Below, piece by piece: positions 41,250 to 49,253 of a stretch of 55,776 bases of DNA. The notes under the pieces are model-generated. The model was not told the origin of the DNA, made no database searches, and was given only the letters and a program-made list of their open reading frames with translations. Origin of the DNA: Geobacteraceae bacterium (GTDB taxonomy: Bacteria > Desulfobacterota > Desulfuromonadia > Geobacterales > Geobacteraceae); assembly GCA_009773645.1 (NCBI GenBank), contig WSYB01000022.1:1-55776 (forward strand). The letters run 5' to 3'. Numbering within the stretch: position 1 is the stretch's first letter; each line of letters starts with the position of its first letter. The position numbers and the translations under genes were made by a program.

Positions 41250-42404
41250 TCAGGCGGCGAGAGATAATATCTTCGTCCATTTGCCCTGAATCGTCGTGAT
41301 CCTTTGAAGTTCGGGCAACGACACAGGCGGTTCATATTCCAGGGACATGTGGGGGCGGAGAAAGTTGTAGTGGGTGACGAACAGAGTGGTCAGCGCCACC
41401 GCGCCATTGAAGCTGTTGAAACCGGCGGCGGGTCTGACGTGGTATTTGAAGGTCCTGTTCAAGCGCTCGATCAACTGCTTTAACGCCCGCCATTCCGTGG
41501 ATTCTGCGTCGAGATTCTGGAGACCGATGACCTTTCTGTGCTGAATTGCCGGGTTGTCTTCCTTCTGGGAATTCAGGTAGTGGATACCGGCAGGATAGGA
41601 TGGATTGCCGTCGGTTACGAGGATGATGTTCAGGTCTACAGCAGCGGTTCTGGTGGCTTCCTTCATGGCAACAACCGCTGGCAGGGTTCCCCGGTTGTCG
41701 GCGACGTGATAGGCAGTGATCTTAAGGCTCTGGGATGAGATGAAGAAAAAAACGTAGTGATGCTTACCCAGGACCTTGATGTAGGTTTCATCACCTGCGG
41801 AGACGGAGTCGATGCCGCCTTTGTGCTTCAGATTGAAGCGGTGGCAGTAAAAAGCGGCTGCTGCGGCATAGTTCAGCACCGTCTGATAAGAAACCCTGAC
41901 ATTGAAAACGTCCCGCAAAATGGCTGCGGTTTTTCTGGCCGGGACCGCGAACGAGACGTAGAAAGCGAGGATCAGGCCAAGAACATTCTCGGAGTTATGG
42001 ATTCTCGTTAGATCGACGGTTGGTTTTTCCGGAGTTGAATGATCAAGCTCCTCGATCTTGAAATGATACTCCCGGTACTGGTAGGTGAGCTTGAACTGAG
42101 AGCTGCGCTCCTTCATCAAAACGCGTTCGTCTGGGTTGAGTCTGGCGATGGCCTGTAGCCGATGGGGACAGTTATCGTTGGAGCATTTGTGAATGGTAAC
42201 TTCCGTCTTGGACTTCCAGACGAAGAGCGCCAGACCGCAATGGGGGCAAAAGAGCTTTGACTTCCTGTCGTTCCTGAAACGGTGCGTAACCTGGAAGAGA
42301 TGCCCGCACACCTTGCACCTGATCTGCGAGCGTTTCTTGCCGTCGTTGAAGTAGAGATAATCGTGGGGCGCCCGACAGCAGAGACAGGCAACCTGCTCCG
42401 GCAC
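41250..42404 (-). CDS. Transposase OrfB (DDE type), expressed by -1 frameshift
   Basis: 384 residues from ATG 42404, but the frame is open to the slippery site at 42503 and reads sensibly (YRQILVEYEAAHGKPL). The N-terminus has several zinc-ribbon Cys pairs (CLCC, CKVCG, CPHCG, CSNDNC); the DDE core shows D in GDETYIKVLG, D in LVTDGNPSY and E in IERLNRTFKYHVRP. The end (HYNFLRPHMSLEYEPPV) is typical of IS transposases. Family not assigned with certainty. Frameshift fusion with OrfA gives about 490 residues. Confidence 0.85.
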   Translation of the reverse strand: MPEQVACLCCRAPHDYLYFNDGKKRSQIRCKVCGHLFQVTHRFRNDRKSKLFCPHCGLALFVWKSKTEVTIHKCSNDNCPHRLQAIARLNPDERVLMKERSSQFKLTYQYREYHFKIEELDHSTPEKPTVDLTRIHNSENVLGLILAFYVSFAVPARKTAAILRDVFNVRVSYQTVLNYAAAAAFYCHRFNLKHKGGIDSVSAGDETYIKVLGKHHYVFFFISSQSLKITAYHVADNRGTLPAVVAMKEATRTAAVDLNIILVTDGNPSYPAGIHYLNSQKEDNPAIQHRKVIGLQNLDAESTEWRALKQLIERLNRTFKYHVRPAAGFNSFNGAVALTTLFVTHYNFLRPHMSLEYEPPVSLPELQRITTIQGKWTKILSLAA

Positions 42405-42469
42405 TCGCGGGGAATTACGATGAGGCTTGACGGGAGCAAGAGGCTTGCCGTGAGCCGCCTCGTACTCAA

Positions 42470-42721
42470 CTAAGATTTGCCGGTAATCCTTTGGTTCGGA
42501 CTCTTTTTTTTACCGGCAGGCGGTTCCGTCAGAGGCGGCAGCGGATCAACCGTAAAGCTTCGGTAGTTGGGGTGTTTTTCTTTGAAATCATCCTTTGGTT
42601 TCACTTCCGGGTTGCGATCCGAAAGGACATCCGACAACCCGACAACGATCTGTTCAATTTCCGTTTTCGTGAACTTTGAGCAGATCCAGATAATGAACCG
42701 CGCAATTCTCGACGTTGACAT
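42470..42721 (-). CDS. Transposase OrfA, upstream of -1 frameshift
   Basis: 83 residues from ATG 42721 (AGGGAGAG site). A short helical N-terminal domain (RFIIWICSKFTKTEIEQIVV) is followed by a Pro/Lys-rich linker ending PAGKKKSPNQRITGKS. The KKK codons are AAA AAA AAG, the slippery site. The 0-frame product may act as a regulator of transposition, as in other IS. Confidence 0.7.
   Translation of the reverse strand: MSTSRIARFIIWICSKFTKTEIEQIVVGLSDVLSDRNPEVKPKDDFKEKHPNYRSFTVDPLPPLTEPPAGKKKSPNQRITGKS
42503..42518 (-). promoter_or_regulatory. -1 programmed frameshift site (A8G)
   Basis: The minus strand reads GGT AAA AAA AAG AGT in OrfA frame, containing the classic A AAA AAG heptamer (42509-42503). 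Slipping back one base leads into the OrfB frame. GCCGGTAA on its 5' side and TTACCGGC about 17 bases downstream can pair around it. Confidence 0.8.
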
Positions 42722-42877
42722 GAGTTTGCTCTCCCTTGAGACGCCTGAACAATGCTTTTTAACCCCATTCCAGGGGGGAGGCAAGCTTTTTCTCAACAAC
42801 TTGTTTAAATCAAAAGCTTTTCTGTCAAAAAGCTAAGAATTTTTTGACACTACCGCCTCGTCTGAAAGGAGAATGTC

Positions 42878-44011
42878 ATGACCCTGGTTTTCGCCATCTG
42901 CATCGCGCTGTTCCTCGCCTACGCCAACGGGGCGAACGACAACTTCAAGGGAGTGGCAACACTGTTCGGAAGCGGCACCACCGATTATCGGCGGGCACTC
43001 CTGTGGGGGACCGTGACCACCGCGGCAGGCTCGCTGATGGCGCTCCTGTTTGCCCAGGGGCTTCTCGCCGCCTTCAGCGGCAAGGGGCTCGTGCCGGATG
43101 AGGTGACCACCATGAAGAGCTTCCAGATGGCGGTGGTCTTCGCGGCAGCGGCCACGGTCATGCTGGCAACGCGGTTCGGCTTCCCGATCTCCACGACCCA
43201 TGCGCTTACAGGCGCACTGGTCGGGGCGGGAGTTCTGGCCTCCTCCTCCGGGGTCAATTTCGCCAGGCTCGGCACGAGCTTCTTCGCACCGCTCCTCGTC
43301 AGCCCGCTCCTGGCAATCATTTTGGCCCTGGTCATGTATCCGCTGTTTCATTTCGCCCGGGTCCGGCTGAAAATATCGCGGGAAAGCTGCGTCTGTGTCG
43401 GCTGCGAGCCGGCATCCGCCGTCCCTGCAGTAGTGAGACCGGGTGAGGCGGTGGCAATGACCGCCGTCCAGATTGTCCCGACGATGACAGTTGGCAACCA
43501 GACTTCATGTCAGGAAAGGTACAATGGCCAGCTTCTCGGAGTCAATGCGAGCACCGTCCTGGACGGCCTCCACTACCTGAGTGGCGGCATCGTGAGCTTC
43601 GCCCGGGGCCTGAACGACACGCCGAAGATCGCCGCGATCCTCCTCGCGGGAAGCGCGGTCTCCCCGACCGCTGCCATAACCGGCGTAGCGCTCTTCATGG
43701 CTGTTGGCGGGCTTCTGAACGCGAGGAGGACGGCCGAAACCATGGCCCACCGGGTGACTGCCATGAACGCCGGACAGGGCTTTACCGCCAATCTGGTCAC
43801 CGGCTTCCTGGTCATCTTCGCCTCGAAGCTCGGGCTGCCGGTCTCAACCACCCACGTCTCCTGCGGCTCCCTGTTCGGCATCGGCACCGTTACACGGCAG
43901 GCCCGCTGGCAGACCATCGCCGGCATCCTTACCGCCTGGGTGACGACGCTCCCGGTGGCGGCCCTCCTCGGCGCCGTCATTTTCCTCCTGCTGCGCAGGA
44001 TGATCGGTTAA
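42878..44011 (+). CDS. Inorganic phosphate transporter, PiT family
   Basis: 377 residues with GAAAGGAG site. PiT signature appears twice, in the inverted repeat halves: AYANGANDNFKGVATLFGSG near the start and SFARGLNDTPKIAAILLAG in the middle, with GFPISTTHALTGALVG and GLPVSTTHVSCGSLFG. A Cys-containing cytoplasmic loop (SCVCVGCEPAS) separates the halves and is unusual. PiT carriers move phosphate and can admit arsenate. Its place between arsM and the DUF547/flavoprotein genes suggests a role in the arsenic pathway or phosphate supply. Confidence 0.92.
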   Translation: MTLVFAICIALFLAYANGANDNFKGVATLFGSGTTDYRRALLWGTVTTAAGSLMALLFAQGLLAAFSGKGLVPDEVTTMKSFQMAVVFAAAATVMLATRFGFPISTTHALTGALVGAGVLASSSGVNFARLGTSFFAPLLVSPLLAIILALVMYPLFHFARVRLKISRESCVCVGCEPASAVPAVVRPGEAVAMTAVQIVPTMTVGNQTSCQERYNGQLLGVNASTVLDGLHYLSGGIVSFARGLNDTPKIAAILLAGSAVSPTAAITGVALFMAVGGLLNARRTAETMAHRVTAMNAGQGFTANLVTGFLVIFASKLGLPVSTTHVSCGSLFGIGTVTRQARWQTIAGILTAWVTTLPVAALLGAVIFLLLRRMIG

Positions 44012-44031
44012 ACAGACGGAGGGGGGCGAAC

Positions 44032-44835
44032 ATGAAAAGCGTAACGAATTTATTACTCTGCCTGCTGCTCTTTATCCCGGCATTGGCCATGGGTAGCGAT
44101 TTCAACTACACGCATTACGAGGCATTATTGAAGCGCCACGTGAAAAGTGCGGCCAGGATCGACGGGATTACCGTCAATGCCGTTGACTATGCTTCCCTGG
44201 CCAGTGACGCGAAAAGGGCCGACTCCGACTACGGCCTGCTCCTCAAGGAACTGGCAGCGTTCGATCCGGCCACCCTGAAAAGCCGGGAGGAGAAGATCGC
44301 CTTCTGGGTGAATGTCTACAACATGGCAGCCATGAAGACCATCGTCGATCACTACCCGGTGGAGAGCATCCGGAGCAAGAAGATCAACTGGCTGGGGCTT
44401 CCCTGGAACCGCAAGGCGATTAACGTCGGCGGGAAGGAATACGCCCTCGGAGAGATTGAAAACGACATCCTGCTCGACACCTTCAAGGACCTGCGCATCC
44501 ACTTCGGCATCAACTGCGCCTCGGTGAGCTGCGCCGACCTGCGGCCCGAACAGTACCGGTCTGCCATCCTCTTCAAGCAGCTTGAAGAACAGGGGCGGAG
44601 GCTCCTCGCAGACCCGAAAAAGGGAATGCGGATCGACCGGGAGAAGAAGACGGTCTATATCTCGCAGATCTTCAAGTTCGACAAAAAGCACTTCGATGCG
44701 CTCGGGGGCGGGGCAATCAACTTTATTCTCCTCTATCTGAAACCGGCAGAGAAAGAGATGATCCGAAGCGGCGCCTTAAAGGTGGATTACCTGGATTACG
44801 ACTGGAAAGCCAACGACAGCAAGAACGCCCAGTGA
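44032..44835 (+). CDS. Exported DUF547 protein
   Basis: 267 residues from ATG 44032 (GGAGGGGGG site). A longer frame opens at 43507, but that part lies under the PiT gene in another frame and is nonsense. Signal peptide (LLLCLLLFIPALAMG), then the DUF547 domain (EEKIAFWVNVYNMAAMKTI, DLRIHFGINCASVSCADLRP, KKHFDALGG). Function is unknown. Homologous to the C-terminal part of the fusion at 38166. Twenty bases separate it from the flavoprotein gene. Confidence 0.9.
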   Translation: MKSVTNLLLCLLLFIPALAMGSDFNYTHYEALLKRHVKSAARIDGITVNAVDYASLASDAKRADSDYGLLLKELAAFDPATLKSREEKIAFWVNVYNMAAMKTIVDHYPVESIRSKKINWLGLPWNRKAINVGGKEYALGEIENDILLDTFKDLRIHFGINCASVSCADLRPEQYRSAILFKQLEEQGRRLLADPKKGMRIDREKKTVYISQIFKFDKKHFDALGGGAINFILLYLKPAEKEMIRSGALKVDYLDYDWKANDSKNAQ

Positions 44836-44855
44836 GGCCGGAACAGGAGCAATTT

Positions 44856-46382
44856 ATGAGCAAAGGCCCGTTGATCCTCCCTGAAAATGATTACAATCAG
44901 GCACTGGTCAATAACGTTCACCCCTCTGACTGGACAAACCCCGAGCCGGCCGACTGCTACAATCTGGTCGTGATCGGCGCAGGGACCGCCGGGCTGGTTA
45001 CCGCCGCCGGCGCGGCCGGGCTCGGGGCAAAGGTAGCCCTCATCGAACGCCATCTCATTGGCGGGGACTGTCTCAACTACGGCTGCGTCCCCTCCAAGGG
45101 GATCATCCGGGCCGCCCGGGCCATCCACGATGTCCGGACTTCCGAGGAATTCGGGATAACGGGAGGCGAACGGCTCACCATTGACTTTGGCGAGGTCATG
45201 AAACGAATGCGGCGGATCAGGAGCGAGATCAGCCCCCATGATTCCGCCCGGCGCTTCCGGGACGAGCTGGGGGTCGATGTCTTCTTCGGTACGGGGAGCT
45301 TCACAGGACCGGACGCCATCGAGGTGAAGGGGAAACGATTGCGCTTCAAAAGGGCCGCCATCTGCACCGGGGCGCGGGCGGCCGCCCCACCGATCCCGGG
45401 GATCGAGGAGGCGGGATACCTGACCAACGAAACGGTCTTCTCGTTAACCTCCCTTCCCCCGCGTCTCGCGGTCATCGGCGGCGGCCCGATCGGCTGCGAG
45501 CTCGCCCAGACCTTCGCCAGGCTCGGGAGCAAGGTCACCGTCATAGAATACGTGGCACATCTCCTCTCCCGGGAGGATGCGGATGCCGCAGAGGTCATCC
45601 AGCAGGCCATGATCCGGGACGGGGTCGAGCTCTGCCTTCAGGCAAAGATTGTCGGGATAGCGCGGCGGGGAAGTGAGAAGGTGATCAGCGTGGAGCAGGA
45701 TGGAAGCTCCCTGGAGCTTGTCGTTGACGAGATCCTGGTCGGCGTCGGCCGCGCCCCCAACGTGGAGGGGCTCAATTTGGAGGCAGCCGGGGTCGCCTAC
45801 GATCCGAAGCAGGGGGTAAAGGTCGATGAAATGCTCCGGACCTCCAACCCGCGCATCTTTGCCGCTGGCGACATCTGTTTCCCTTACAAGTTCACCCACA
45901 CCGCCGACGCCCTGGCCCGAATACTCATCGCCAACGCCCTTTTCATGGGAAGGCGGAAGACGAGCGCCCTCGTGATCCCCTGGTGCACCTACACCGACCC
46001 GGAGGTCGCCCACGTCGGCATGTACGAGAAAGATGCCATGGACAAGGGAATCGCGGTAACAACCCTTACCGTCCCCCTTGCCGATGTGGACCGGGCGCTC
46101 CTGGACGGAGAGGTAGAAGGCTTTGCCAGGGTGCATCTGCGCAAGGGGACGGACAAAATTCTCGGCGCCACCGTCGTCGCCCGTCACGCCGGGGAGATGA
46201 TCAACGAGCTGTCGTTGGCCATGACCGCAGGAATCGGTCTCTCCGCCATAGGCCAAACCATCCACCCCTATCCCACCCAGGCAGAGGCAGTGAAAAAGCT
46301 TGCCGACGCGTACAACCGAACACGGCTCACCCCTTTTGTGAAAAAGGTGCTGGGCTCCTGGCTGAAGTGGCAGAGAAGATAG
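44856..46382 (+). CDS. MerA-like pyridine nucleotide-disulfide oxidoreductase
   Basis: 508 residues from ATG 44856 (AGGAGC site). FAD-binding VVIGAGTAGLVTAAGAAGLG, redox disulfide GGDCLNYGCVPSKG, NAD(P)-binding AVIGGGPIGCELAQTFARLG and the C-terminal HPYPTQAEAVK segment place it with mercuric reductase/lipoamide dehydrogenase. The N-terminal HMA domain and the C-terminal Cys pair needed for Hg(II) reduction are both absent, so it is not a true MerA. In this position it likely reduces a thiol or arsenical intermediate; this is inference. Confidence 0.9.
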   Translation: MSKGPLILPENDYNQALVNNVHPSDWTNPEPADCYNLVVIGAGTAGLVTAAGAAGLGAKVALIERHLIGGDCLNYGCVPSKGIIRAARAIHDVRTSEEFGITGGERLTIDFGEVMKRMRRIRSEISPHDSARRFRDELGVDVFFGTGSFTGPDAIEVKGKRLRFKRAAICTGARAAAPPIPGIEEAGYLTNETVFSLTSLPPRLAVIGGGPIGCELAQTFARLGSKVTVIEYVAHLLSREDADAAEVIQQAMIRDGVELCLQAKIVGIARRGSEKVISVEQDGSSLELVVDEILVGVGRAPNVEGLNLEAAGVAYDPKQGVKVDEMLRTSNPRIFAAGDICFPYKFTHTADALARILIANALFMGRRKTSALVIPWCTYTDPEVAHVGMYEKDAMDKGIAVTTLTVPLADVDRALLDGEVEGFARVHLRKGTDKILGATVVARHAGEMINELSLAMTAGIGLSAIGQTIHPYPTQAEAVKKLADAYNRTRLTPFVKKVLGSWLKWQRR

Positions 46383-46424
46383 AACGAAATGTGCGGGGTG
46401 CGGCTCCTTGTGACGGAAAATCGT

Positions 46425-46514
46425 TAACGCAAAGTCGCAAAGACGCAAAGAAAATCAAAACCCGTTTGTCATCCACAATAATTGCGTCTTTGCGTCTTTG
46501 CACATTTGCGTTAT
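46425..46514. repeat. Inverted heptamer repeats (GCAAAGAC type)
   Basis: AACGCAAAGTCGCAAAGACG plus further copies face TTGCGTCTTTGCGTCTTTGC and GCGTT across about 32 bases, giving a long imperfect hairpin between the flavoprotein and TVP38 genes. Confidence 0.65.
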
Positions 46515-46545
46515 ATTGATATTTTTTTGTTGAAGAAAAGAGTCC

Positions 46546-47235
46546 ATGAACCGGAAAAAGCTCGCCATCCTCATCATAATCGCAGGCCTCGTCGCCCTCT
46601 TCTTCTACTTCGACCTGGGGAGATTCCTTACCCTGGAATCGTTGAAAGCCAACAGGGAGGCACTGGCCGGGTTCTATGGAACCCATCGTGCCCCCTTTGT
46701 CGCCGCCTTTATCGCCATTTACATCGTGCAGACCGCCCTTTCGCTTCCCGGCGCGGCCGTTTTGTCCCTCTCAGCCGGGGCAATCTTCGGCGTCGTCATG
46801 GGGACCCTTTATGCGGTCATCGGGGCCACCATCGGCGCCACCCTTGCCTTCCTGCTGACCAGGTACCTCTTCCACGATGCGGTTGAAAAGAGGTTCGGGG
46901 CAAGGCTGGAAAAGATAAACCGCGAGCTGGAGAAGGCCGGCTTAAACTACCTCCTCTTCCTCCGCCTGGTTCCGATCTTCCCCTTCTTTCTCATCAACCT
47001 GGCGGCCGGTCTGACGCGCATACCGCTGCGCACCTTTTGCCTCGCGACCGCGGTCGGCATCATCCCCGGCGGCTTCGTTTACTGCAACGCCGGAGCAAGT
47101 CTTGCCTCTATCAACAGCGCAAGCGACATCGCCTCGCCCCGCGTGTTGGGCTCCTTTGCCCTCCTGGGGCTCTTCGCGCTGGTGCCGGTGTTTTACAGGA
47201 AAATCAAAGGACCGGGGACCAGAAAGACAGGTTGA
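46546..47235 (+). CDS. TVP38/TMEM64 family membrane protein
   Basis: 229 residues with about five membrane segments. The VTT-domain features are ALSLPGAAVLSLSAGAIFGV, TLAFLLTRYLF and FLRLVPIFPFFLINLAAGLT. Family members are inner-membrane proteins with a proposed lipid or ion transport role. It recurs with MerA-like flavoproteins and ArsS in other genomes by my recollection. The ribosome site is weak (AAGAAAAG). Confidence 0.9.
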   Translation: MNRKKLAILIIIAGLVALFFYFDLGRFLTLESLKANREALAGFYGTHRAPFVAAFIAIYIVQTALSLPGAAVLSLSAGAIFGVVMGTLYAVIGATIGATLAFLLTRYLFHDAVEKRFGARLEKINRELEKAGLNYLLFLRLVPIFPFFLINLAAGLTRIPLRTFCLATAVGIIPGGFVYCNAGASLASINSASDIASPRVLGSFALLGLFALVPVFYRKIKGPGTRKTG

Positions 47236-47277
47236 GGTTGAGGTTGAGGTTATGATTCACTTTTCACTTTTCACGGA
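47229..47277. repeat. Tandem GAGGTT and CACTTTT repeats
   Basis: Tandem copies of GAGGTT near 47235-47252 are followed by tandem CACTTTT copies near 47258-47275. They fill the gap between the TVP38 and arsS genes. Confidence 0.5.
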
Positions 47278-47286
47278 GAAACTTAA

Positions 47287-48246
47287 ATGGTAGCCGCTTT
47301 CAAGGAACGATTGAAGGAAATAAACCCCGTCTACATCAAATTCGACACCCTGCAAACCTTACAGGTGAATCTCGGCAACCTCTGCAATCTCTCCTGCACC
47401 CATTGTCACGTGGGCGCCTCGCCCGGAGGGAAAAAGGTGATGGACAGGGGTGTCATGGAAAAGGTAATCGGATTCCTCAAGGGCCAGAAGGGGTTGACCC
47501 TTGACATCACCGGCGGCTGCCCGGAGATGAACCCCCACTTCCGGTTCCTCGTTGAGGCGACGAACGGATTTTCCCCCCGCCGCATAGTCCGCAGCAACCT
47601 GACCATCATGACCGAGCCGGGGATGGGATGGCTGCCGGAATTTTACCGGGAGCACCGGCTCGTCATTACCGCCTCACTCCCCTGTTACCTGGAGGAAAAT
47701 GTGGAACGCCAGCGTGGCAAGGGGGTTTACGCAAAAAGCATCGCGGCGCTGAAAACGCTCAACGAGCTCGGTTATGGCGAGACTCTGGAGCTGAACCTGG
47801 TCTACAATCCGGGGGGGGACTTTGTCCCCGGATCGCAGAAGGGCCTGGAAGCCGCTTACAAGAATGAGCTGCTGGAGAGGTACGGCATCCGCTTCAACAA
47901 CCTCTACACCATCACCAACGCTCCCATCGGGCGCTTCAGGGAATACCTGGAAACCCAGGGCGCCTTTGACCGTTACCTGAACCTCCTGGCCACCAGCTTC
48001 AACCCGGATACGGCCGGCAACATCATGTGCCGTACCCTCGTGAGCGTCGACTGGAAGGGCTTTCTCTACAACTGCGACTTCAACCAGGCAATTGGTCTCC
48101 CCATCACCGGCAATGACGGAAGCATCCTGAAGATCGACGACCTGGATAACGCGGCCAGAAGCGGCAACGAGCTGTTCCTGGCCCAGCACTGTTACTGCTG
48201 CACCGCGGGTGAAGGGTCCAGTTGCACCGGGGCGCTGTCGGGGTAA
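47287..48246 (+). CDS. arsS: Arsenosugar biosynthesis radical SAM protein ArsS
   Basis: 319 residues. The radical SAM cluster motif is CNLSCTHCH (CxxxCxxC, about residue 36), preceded by LQVNLGNL. The C-terminal half matches ArsS (formerly DUF3641): GNIMCRTLVSVDWKGFLYNC and HCYCCTAGEGSSC near the end, where a Cys is replaced by Sec in some relatives; here Cys codons are used. ArsS is thought to add a deoxyadenosyl/ribose moiety to dimethylarsenic, giving arsenosugars. It ends the arsenic cluster. Confidence 0.93.
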   Translation: MVAAFKERLKEINPVYIKFDTLQTLQVNLGNLCNLSCTHCHVGASPGGKKVMDRGVMEKVIGFLKGQKGLTLDITGGCPEMNPHFRFLVEATNGFSPRRIVRSNLTIMTEPGMGWLPEFYREHRLVITASLPCYLEENVERQRGKGVYAKSIAALKTLNELGYGETLELNLVYNPGGDFVPGSQKGLEAAYKNELLERYGIRFNNLYTITNAPIGRFREYLETQGAFDRYLNLLATSFNPDTAGNIMCRTLVSVDWKGFLYNCDFNQAIGLPITGNDGSILKIDDLDNAARSGNELFLAQHCYCCTAGEGSSCTGALSG

Positions 48247-48286
48247 TGAATTTGAAATCAAAATCATAGTATACAAGGAGGGATAC

Positions 48287-49249
48287 ATGCGAATCGCCAT
48301 GATCGGCCTGGGAAGGATGGGGGAAAATATGACCCGGCGTCTCCTGAAGGGAGGGCACGAGGTGGTCGCCTACGACCGGTCGCCGGAAAAGGTGCGGGGG
48401 GTAGAAAGTGAAGGGGCCGCAGGGGTGCATTCTCTCGAAGAACTTGTCCGGGCACTCGCCCCGCCCCGCATCCTCTGGCTGATGCTCCCCGCAGGCCCGC
48501 CGGTGGAAGACACCATCGCATATCTTGCTGCACTCCTCGGAAGGGGGGACATCGTCATCGACGGAGGGAACAGTTTCTACCGGGATGACATGAGGCGCAG
48601 GAAGCATCTGCAGAGCTGCGGCATCCATTACCTGGACGTGGGGGTAAGCGGCGGGATCTGGGGGCTGACTGAGGGGTACTGCCTGATGATCGGCGGCAGC
48701 AAAGAGGTTGCCGGGCAACTGGAACCGGTCTTCAAGACCCTTGCCCCCGCGGAGGGGCACCTCTACTGCGGGGAGAGCGGAGCGGGTCACTTCGTCAAGA
48801 TGGTCCACAACGGCATCGAGTACGGCATGATGTCCGCCTTCGGCGAAGGGTTCTCGATTCTCAAGGCGTCACCTTTCGGGGAACATCTCGACCTGGGGGC
48901 AGTCAGCCATCTCTGGAACCGGGGGAGCGTGGTGCGTTCCTGGCTGCTGGAGCTGGCCGAAGACGCATTCAATAAAGACCGGGAGCTCGCCGCAATAGAG
49001 GGGTATGTGGAGGATTCCGGGGAAGGACGCTGGACCCTGCAACAGGCGATAGATACCGGCGTCCCTGCCCCGGTGATCGCAGCCGCCCTCTTCCAGCGGT
49101 TCCGCTCCCGCATCGATGACAGTTTCGGCGACAAGGTCCTGGCGGCGCTCCGCAACGAGTTCGGCGGACATGCCGTTATGGCGGCGGGAGAAGAGAAAAA
49201 GGGAGCCTCTGCCGGCGCAGGAGGCATCCGCCCCGCCACACCGGAGTGA
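48287..49249 (+). CDS. gnd: 6-phosphogluconate dehydrogenase (decarboxylating), short type
   Basis: 320 residues from ATG 48287 (AAGGAGGG site); an upstream in-frame extension is discarded. Rossmann start MIGLGRMGENMTRRLLKGGH, substrate motif GVSGGIWGLTEGYCLMIGG, catalytic Lys in GAGHFVKMVHNGIEYGMM. Length matches the GndA/YqeC-type short enzymes rather than the 470-residue Gnd. It oxidises 6-phosphogluconate to ribulose-5-phosphate with NAD(P)H. Four bases separate it from zwf. Confidence 0.94.
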   Translation: MRIAMIGLGRMGENMTRRLLKGGHEVVAYDRSPEKVRGVESEGAAGVHSLEELVRALAPPRILWLMLPAGPPVEDTIAYLAALLGRGDIVIDGGNSFYRDDMRRRKHLQSCGIHYLDVGVSGGIWGLTEGYCLMIGGSKEVAGQLEPVFKTLAPAEGHLYCGESGAGHFVKMVHNGIEYGMMSAFGEGFSILKASPFGEHLDLGAVSHLWNRGSVVRSWLLELAEDAFNKDRELAAIEGYVEDSGEGRWTLQQAIDTGVPAPVIAAALFQRFRSRIDDSFGDKVLAALRNEFGGHAVMAAGEEKKGASAGAGGIRPATPE

Positions 49250-49253
49250 GGTT

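Larger units (their letters stand above)
41250..42721 (-). mobile_element. Insertion sequence inside the arsenic cluster (minimum extent)
   Basis: Only the coding part is delimited. The element lies between arsM and the phosphate-type permease gene. Its termini were not identified; a hairpin at 42824-42848 (GTCAAAAA...TTTTTGAC) and the palindrome at 41067-41149 are possible edges. Confidence 0.7.

Noticed and set aside
43507-44031. N-terminal extension of the DUF547 ORF
   Set aside because: It is a shadow of the PiT gene in another frame (Arg/Pro/His-rich nonsense); the signal peptide and ribosome site fix the start at 44032.
44856-46382. Annotation as mercuric reductase merA
   Set aside because: Lacks the N-terminal metal-binding domain and the C-terminal Cys pair.
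45444-46448. Minus-strand ORF of 334 codons
   Set aside because: Antisense to the flavoprotein gene with no start signals or recognisable domain.
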